This document shows positions 59,815 through 64,000 of a stretch of DNA of 64,000 bases, in pieces; position 1 is the stretch's first letter; each line of letters starts with the position of its first letter. The position numbers were made by a program, and so were the translations under genes. The DNA lies in NCBI GenBank assembly GCA_046331625.1, contig JAXLQL010000022.1, positions 62,001 to 126,000 on the forward strand, read 5' to 3'. The DNA is from JAXLQL01 sp046331625 (GTDB taxonomy: Bacteria > Acidobacteriota > Terriglobia > Bryobacterales > Bryobacteraceae). The notes under the pieces are model-generated. The model was given only the letters and a program-made list of their open reading frames with translations, did not search any database and was not told where the DNA came from.

Positions 59815-59970
59815 ATGGACCAACGTAACTTCACCTTTTTGTTTTATGGCTTCGCCGCCGCCTGGGCCATCATCGTCGTCTACGTGTTGACGCTGGTGGG
59901 CCGCGAGCGCAAGATCCGCAGCCAGATTGATAACCTCAATAGGATGCTCGAAGACAAGGAGAGGAAATGA
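59815..59970 (+). CDS. ccmD: CcmD-like small membrane protein
   Basis: A 51-residue protein (MDQRNFTFLFYGFAAAWAII with the helix continuing VVYVLTLVGRERK, then a charged coiled tail). A single helix near the N-terminus, followed by basic and mixed-charge residues, is the form of CcmD, which holds CcmABC and CcmE together. It lies 10 bases after ccmC, and the next gene starts inside its stop codon (ATGA at 59967-59970). GAAGAGGC lies a few bases upstream of the ATG. Confidence 0.85.
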   Translation: MDQRNFTFLFYGFAAAWAIIVVYVLTLVGRERKIRSQIDNLNRMLEDKERK

Positions 59971-61316
59971 ACCGCCGAAATCTGTTGAAGCTCGCCGCCA
60001 CGGGCGCAGCCGCCGGGTCGCTCGCGCAAAGGGACGCCGCCGCGCAAGAGCGCATCGCGCGCGCCACCAAGGCTCTGCCGTCTCCCAAGATCAAAGACGT
60101 GCAGGTGATCGCCGTGCAGCCCGCGGGCGTGCGCCTGATCGTGGTGAAAGTCATCACCGATCAGGACGGGCTCTACGGCTACGGCTGCGCGACCTTCACG
60201 CAGCGCGCGGATCTCGTAGTCCCCGCTGTCGAGAAGTATCTGAAGCCACTGCTCATCGGCCGCCCCGCCGATCGCATCGACGATCTCTGGCAGGCGATGT
60301 ACAACAGCTCGTATTGGCGGAATGGTCCGGTGCTGAACAACGCCATCAGCGGCGTGGATCAGGCACTGTGGGACATCAAAGGCCGCCAATGCGGACTGCC
60401 CGTGTACCAACTGCTCGGCGGTAAGTGCCGCGAAGCCGCGGACTGCTATGGACACGCGAGCGGCGCCGAGATTCCAGAAGTGATCGACAGTGCGCGCAAG
60501 TACATGGCGCAGGGATTCCGGCATGTGCGCGTACAGGTGGGCGTTCCCGGTCAAGCGGGATACGGCGGCATGGGTCGCGGCGACGTGAAGGTGGAAGCGC
60601 TCCACAGCGAGCCCGTATTCGAACCCGCCGCCTACATTCGCCGCGCGCTCAAAATGTTCGAAGAATGCCGTAAGCAGTTGGGCGAAGAGGTCGAGTTGTG
60701 CCATGACGTGCACGAGCGCGTCACGCCCACGCAGGCCGTGCAGTTCGCAAAAGACGTAGAGAAGTTCAAGCTCTTCTTCTTCGAGGATCCGCTGTCACCC
60801 GAAGACATCGCCTGGTTCCGGCTGATGCGGCAGCAGTGCGCTACGCCAATCGCGATGGGCGAGCTGTTCAACTCGCCGCACGAATGGAGTCCGCTGATCA
60901 CCGAGCGGCTGATCGACTACATCCGCGTTCACGTCTCGCAGGCCGGCGGATTGACGCCATGTCGCAAGATGGCCATCATGGCCGAGCCGTTCGGTGTGCG
61001 GACGGCGTGGCATGGTCCCGGGGACGTGTCTCCGATCGGGCATGCGGCCAACGTGACGCTCGATCTGGTGAGCTGGAATTTCGGAATCCAGGAATACTCG
61101 CCATTCAACGAAGCGACACAGGAGATCTTCCAGGGATGTCCGGTGATGAAGAACGGATATCTCTACGCGAACGAAGCTCCGGGTTGGGGCATCGAGGTCA
61201 ACGACGCCGCGGCGAAGAAGTATCCGTTCGGGCACAGCGATCGCGGCGAACGCGGGAAGTACAACGGCGGGTGGGGAGTGATCCGGCGGCGGGATGGTAC
61301 GGTGATCAAGCAATAG
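59967..61316 (+). CDS. Exported enolase-superfamily dehydratase, mannonate dehydratase (RspA/ManD)-like
   Basis: 449 residues. A Tat-type signal (MNRRNLLKLAATGAAAGSLA) is unusual for this normally cytoplasmic family. The body matches ManD-type sugar-acid dehydratases: NAISGVDQALWDIKGRQ, LGGKCREAADCYGHASG, metal ligands Asp in CHDVHERV, Glu in FFEDPLSPED and Glu in GELFNSPHEW, and RTAWHGPGDVSPIGHAAN. It would dehydrate mannonate, gluconate or a similar sugar acid; many RspA-like members have low activity. It overlaps ccmD by four bases, so it is co-translated with the cytochrome maturation genes, an odd pairing with no obvious reason. Confidence 0.87.
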   Translation: MNRRNLLKLAATGAAAGSLAQRDAAAQERIARATKALPSPKIKDVQVIAVQPAGVRLIVVKVITDQDGLYGYGCATFTQRADLVVPAVEKYLKPLLIGRPADRIDDLWQAMYNSSYWRNGPVLNNAISGVDQALWDIKGRQCGLPVYQLLGGKCREAADCYGHASGAEIPEVIDSARKYMAQGFRHVRVQVGVPGQAGYGGMGRGDVKVEALHSEPVFEPAAYIRRALKMFEECRKQLGEEVELCHDVHERVTPTQAVQFAKDVEKFKLFFFEDPLSPEDIAWFRLMRQQCATPIAMGELFNSPHEWSPLITERLIDYIRVHVSQAGGLTPCRKMAIMAEPFGVRTAWHGPGDVSPIGHAANVTLDLVSWNFGIQEYSPFNEATQEIFQGCPVMKNGYLYANEAPGWGIEVNDAAAKKYPFGHSDRGERGKYNGGWGVIRRRDGTVIKQ

Positions 61317-61358
61317 GTGCACAGCACAACCAGACTTGCTGAGTCACAATGAAAGTGC

Positions 61359-61754
61359 ATGACGGCTCAGGATTGGTTGTGTGTGGCGAACGAAAGGTCG
61401 ATGGATGCGGAGACTGTCGCGTCTAACCGCAAGAATTCCGCTGGCGGAGTGTATCTCGCTGGCTACGCCGTCGAGTGCAGTCTCAAAGCCTATCTACAGG
61501 CACGCGGGAAGGAAGTCCCGTCGTCCGGCAGGGCTGGGCACGATCTCCGCGCACTCTGGCTGGCCTGCGGGTTTCGCCTTTGCGATCTCGGCGATAACGA
61601 TGGCACGAGAACTTTTTACATCAAAGATTGGAAAACTTCTCTGCGTTACGATCTCGCACATAAACCTGATCTCTCGGTCGACTCTCTGCTGGGTGGAGCG
61701 AAAAGCCTCACCGGGTGGATCCAGACTCGCGTGAGGAGAGGTCGGAGGCCGTAA
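61359..61754 (+). CDS. HEPN-domain protein, candidate ribonuclease effector
   Basis: A 131-residue HEPN protein. The family core is GGVYLAGYAVECSLKAYLQA (residues 29-48), then AGHDLRALW near 59. The catalytic R-x4-H motif of HEPN ribonucleases is present as RYDLAH (R96, H101). Such proteins cut RNA in toxin-antitoxin, abortive infection and other conflict systems and are usually held inactive by a partner. The next gene, 11 bases downstream on the same strand, encodes a KGGVGR-type NTPase, so the pair probably forms one module. Codon use here is less GC-biased than in the ccm operon, suggesting separate acquisition. Confidence 0.75.
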   Translation: MTAQDWLCVANERSMDAETVASNRKNSAGGVYLAGYAVECSLKAYLQARGKEVPSSGRAGHDLRALWLACGFRLCDLGDNDGTRTFYIKDWKTSLRYDLAHKPDLSVDSLLGGAKSLTGWIQTRVRRGRRP

Positions 61755-61765
61755 GGAATGAATCC

Positions 61766-64000
61766 ATGACCCACGCGGAAATCCGTCTCACGATCGAGAC
61801 CAATCTGGGCACAGCGCCTTCCGATATCCGGCTCCAACCGGACCCATTCCAAGGCTGGCGCCTTGCTGTCGTTTCCCCAGCCTTTGAAGGAAAGTCTCAG
61901 CTTCAGCGCCGTGATCTGGCTCTGCGATCGCTTGATTCGCAACACTTCGAGTGGGTTGACCTCCTGACACCGGCTGAGCAGGAATGGGCAGGCGTGTTGC
62001 CGGTGGACTCCAGCCTCGAAGACATCCCCACATGGAGTGAGGCTTTGGGCCGTGCCAACTCCAAGCAGACATTCGATACCGTGTTTCCTTCGAGTCTCGA
62101 AGTGGACCTACCCCTGCCCATCGTGACCACGTTCTACTCGCTCCGGGGCGGCGTCGGCAGATCCAGTGCCCTCGCGTACACTGCTCGCGTTTTGGCTTCG
62201 AGGGGTCGCAGGGTGGTGTGCGTCGATCTCGATTTGGAGGCGCCTGGCCTTGCGTCTTTGTTCGGAGTGGAGGAACAGATCACGCCAGAGCAAGGAGTCG
62301 TATATCTTCTCACAGCGCTGGACCGTCAACAGACACCAGATTTCAGCAAACACCTGATTCGGGTAGTCGAAAGCGAAGAATTATACTGCGTTCCGGCGGG
62401 GCGTCCGTCCGCCGATTACGCCCGCCTTCTTGCGATGATTGACCCGTCTGCGTGGTATCGCGAAGAACGAAATCCCTTGCACGGTCTGATCGACGGAATC
62501 TCCCACAACCTACCGTTCGTACCCGATGCGGTGCTGTTGGACGCCCGTACGGGGATTAACCCGCTGAGTGGCCCTCCACTGTTCGACTTGGCTGATCTCG
62601 CAGTAATTGTTTTCTTTCCTCATCCTCAATCCCGAGCGGGCACCGGCGAGTTGGTTCGAGCTCTGCGTGCAGCGCATACTCGAAGGGTCCTCGATTCGAA
62701 GCGATTGGCACCCGAGCCTCGATTCCTCGTCTCCCCGGTTCCAGCAAGCCGGGCCGCTGAAGTCACGAGACGATACCGGGACCGCTCGCTCGAATGGATT
62801 CATGGTTGGATGAATGGGCGCGTCGAAGAGGAGGCTTCGAATGGCGGCGCGCTCGAGTCGGAAGTTGTGCACTTCGTTCCGTACAGAGAATCTCTCGCGA
62901 CCTCGGACCATATTCTCAGCGATCAGGCGGCCTGGGATGACTACCGCCCGATAGCTGACTGGATAGAGCGGTTTGTTCCGGCCAAGTCTGAGCGCGAGTT
63001 GCAGTCTCTGAGCGCAAGCAAACAGGAGATTCTCCGGGAGCTACGGTTCTCGCAAGGCACCGCGGAAAAACAGGACGACTTGGTCCAATCGTTTGTCGAG
63101 ACTGATCGGGTCCGGATGGCGCTCGATCTGGAAGTGCCGCTCGTCAGGGGACGCAAGGGCACTGGGAAGACGGCTGTTTTTCGGTATCTCACCGAGGCGC
63201 CAGAGGCACATCCGGTGGTCGTCGTGACCGCTCCGCCTGATCTGCGCAAGGACATGTCGTGGATGTTGACGAATGAAGGCTTCCGGGACGTCGAACAACA
63301 GGTCAAGCAACAAGGAGGATGGCCACAGTTCTGGCGGTTCTACATATGTCTGGCTTGTCAGCGTCAAGGTGTTACCGCCGGCTCGTCCGGCGAGATCACT
63401 GAGATCTTGGGTTCCCAGTCTGGGTCGCAGCGCGACACAATCGAACGCTTGGACCGTCTCTTTACGTTGCCTCGTGGCTGGTTGCTCGCACACGAATGGC
63501 TCTTGGCCGCAGACGCGAGTTTGGCCAAGCATACGATCTTGCTGTTCGACGGTCTCGATACGGGATTCGGCTCCGGCGAGGAAGATCGCGTCCGAAGGCG
63601 CTCCGCTGTCGAGGGCCTGTTCGACTTCTTCACGGGTCTCGGCAAGGCGATTACAAAGCTGAAATTCAAGATACTGTTGCGCGAGGACATTTGGAGACAG
63701 CTTCGCTTCGAGAACAAGAGCCATCTCCATGGGAGAGACGTGAGTCTCGATTGGAAGGACCAGTCCAGTTTCATGAGAGTGGTGGTGAAGCAGGCAGCGA
63801 TCTCGGGCTCGTTTCGGGCACAGCTTGGTTTCGCGGGACTTGCCCAGCCAGCCAGTTTCGATGACTGGAGTGATCAACAAGTTCGAAACGGCTGGAATCT
63901 GCTCGTGGGGGAGCGGATGAAGGGGGGTAAGACCAGCTTTACCAGCAATTGGGTCTGGAATCGTCTGGCCGACGCAAACGGAGACCATAGTCCCCGTCAC
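61766..64000 (+). CDS. KGGVGR-variant two-NTPase protein, partial
   Basis: 745 residues are visible and the frame runs off the window without a stop. ATG 61766 has TAAGGA about 9 bases upstream. The N-terminal 110 residues are of unknown fold. Then comes a MinD/ParA-like domain whose P-loop reads SLRGGVGRSS (residues 125-134), with Arg at both places where KGGVGK has Lys, followed by VCVDLDLEAPG (151-161) and LLDARTGINP (257-266). A second NTPase begins near 455: Walker A GRKGTGKTA (462-470), Walker B ILLFDGLD (591-598), and a closing GERMKGGKTSFTSNW with RLADANGDHSPR, as in Sll1717-type P-loop proteins. It would be the regulator or sensor for the HEPN partner. Function in defence is inferred. 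Confidence 0.85.
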   Translation, partial: MTHAEIRLTIETNLGTAPSDIRLQPDPFQGWRLAVVSPAFEGKSQLQRRDLALRSLDSQHFEWVDLLTPAEQEWAGVLPVDSSLEDIPTWSEALGRANSKQTFDTVFPSSLEVDLPLPIVTTFYSLRGGVGRSSALAYTARVLASRGRRVVCVDLDLEAPGLASLFGVEEQITPEQGVVYLLTALDRQQTPDFSKHLIRVVESEELYCVPAGRPSADYARLLAMIDPSAWYREERNPLHGLIDGISHNLPFVPDAVLLDARTGINPLSGPPLFDLADLAVIVFFPHPQSRAGTGELVRALRAAHTRRVLDSKRLAPEPRFLVSPVPASRAAEVTRRYRDRSLEWIHGWMNGRVEEEASNGGALESEVVHFVPYRESLATSDHILSDQAAWDDYRPIADWIERFVPAKSERELQSLSASKQEILRELRFSQGTAEKQDDLVQSFVETDRVRMALDLEVPLVRGRKGTGKTAVFRYLTEAPEAHPVVVVTAPPDLRKDMSWMLTNEGFRDVEQQVKQQGGWPQFWRFYICLACQRQGVTAGSSGEITEILGSQSGSQRDTIERLDRLFTLPRGWLLAHEWLLAADASLAKHTILLFDGLDTGFGSGEEDRVRRRSAVEGLFDFFTGLGKAITKLKFKILLREDIWRQLRFENKSHLHGRDVSLDWKDQSSFMRVVVKQAAISGSFRAQLGFAGLAQPASFDDWSDQQVRNGWNLLVGERMKGGKTSFTSNWVWNRLADANGDHSPRH

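Noticed and set aside
1..64000. CRISPR arrays
   Set aside because: No set of regularly spaced identical direct repeats was seen; the only short tandem array is the 18-bp coding repeat at 10199-10276.
1..64000. tRNA and rRNA genes
   Set aside because: Read by eye, no intergenic stretch shows a cloverleaf with a T-loop GTTCGA context in the right place; a dedicated tRNA search would settle it.

Overview
The window is high-GC bacterial DNA. Several marker families point to Acidobacteriota, order Bryobacterales (the Solibacter/Bryobacter lineage). These are a VWFA protein of the acidobacterial type (41545-42516), a protein with the Solibacter-type C-terminal domain (42580-44319), Tat-exported enzymes, and many secreted lipoproteins and cytochromes c. 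The assignment rests on family knowledge, not on a database search. No rRNA, tRNA or CRISPR array was seen.

Layout. 1-3025 (minus): a DevBCA/MacAB-like exporter, with the ATPase running off the left edge. 3116-9707: a STAS protein, a cardiolipin synthase/phospholipase D, a cyclopropane fatty acid synthase with an MFS-like transporter, a fatty-acid desaturase and a degenerate CPBP membrane protein; together they suggest membrane-lipid modification. 9835-15269 (minus): an orphan contractile-tail tube-like protein, a subtilase, an M1 aminopeptidase and ArgG. 15317-16085: a tandem repeat of about 394 bp. 16091-24793: a cyclase-like/ankyrin fusion with a CxxCH motif, a beta-propeller cytochrome c, and a trypsin-like protease with six PPC domains beside a stand-alone copy of its N-terminal domain. 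25971-35202: glycosyltransferase, degenerate GGDEF protein, copper monooxygenase-like cytochrome, sulfatase, a nucleotidyltransferase pair, glutamine synthetase and XseA. 35254-50799: transketolase, TonB-like protein, M20 peptidase, VWFA protein, Solibacter-domain protein, a lone formate dehydrogenase catalytic subunit, a D-aminoacylase-like amidohydrolase, a Uma2 nuclease and a fibronectin/sialidase-like protein. 51778-52782: DUF5678 and retropepsin-like genes.

52858-61316 (plus) is a long cytochrome c maturation (System I) operon in the order ccmE, ccmF, ccmH, ccmI-like, unknown, ccmA, repeat cluster, ccmB, ccmC, ccmD, followed by a Tat-exported mannonate-dehydratase-like enzyme. Its CcmE has Cys in place of the heme-binding His (CxxxY type) and its CcmH has extra cysteines. 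The operon fits the c-type cytochromes at 18032 and 27961.

61359-64000 is an accessory module: a HEPN protein with an R-x4-H ribonuclease motif, then a large two-NTPase protein that runs off the right edge. Its first P-loop is a KGGVGR variant (RGGVGR) and its second a GRKGTGKT loop. It resembles prokaryotic conflict/defence cassettes and is the best candidate for a poorly described system.

Two dispersed repeat families thread the window: short palindromes built on GCGGGACT-tc-AGTCCCGC, one of which supplies the end of the formate dehydrogenase gene, and two copies of a structured element of about 275 bp with terminal inverted repeats.
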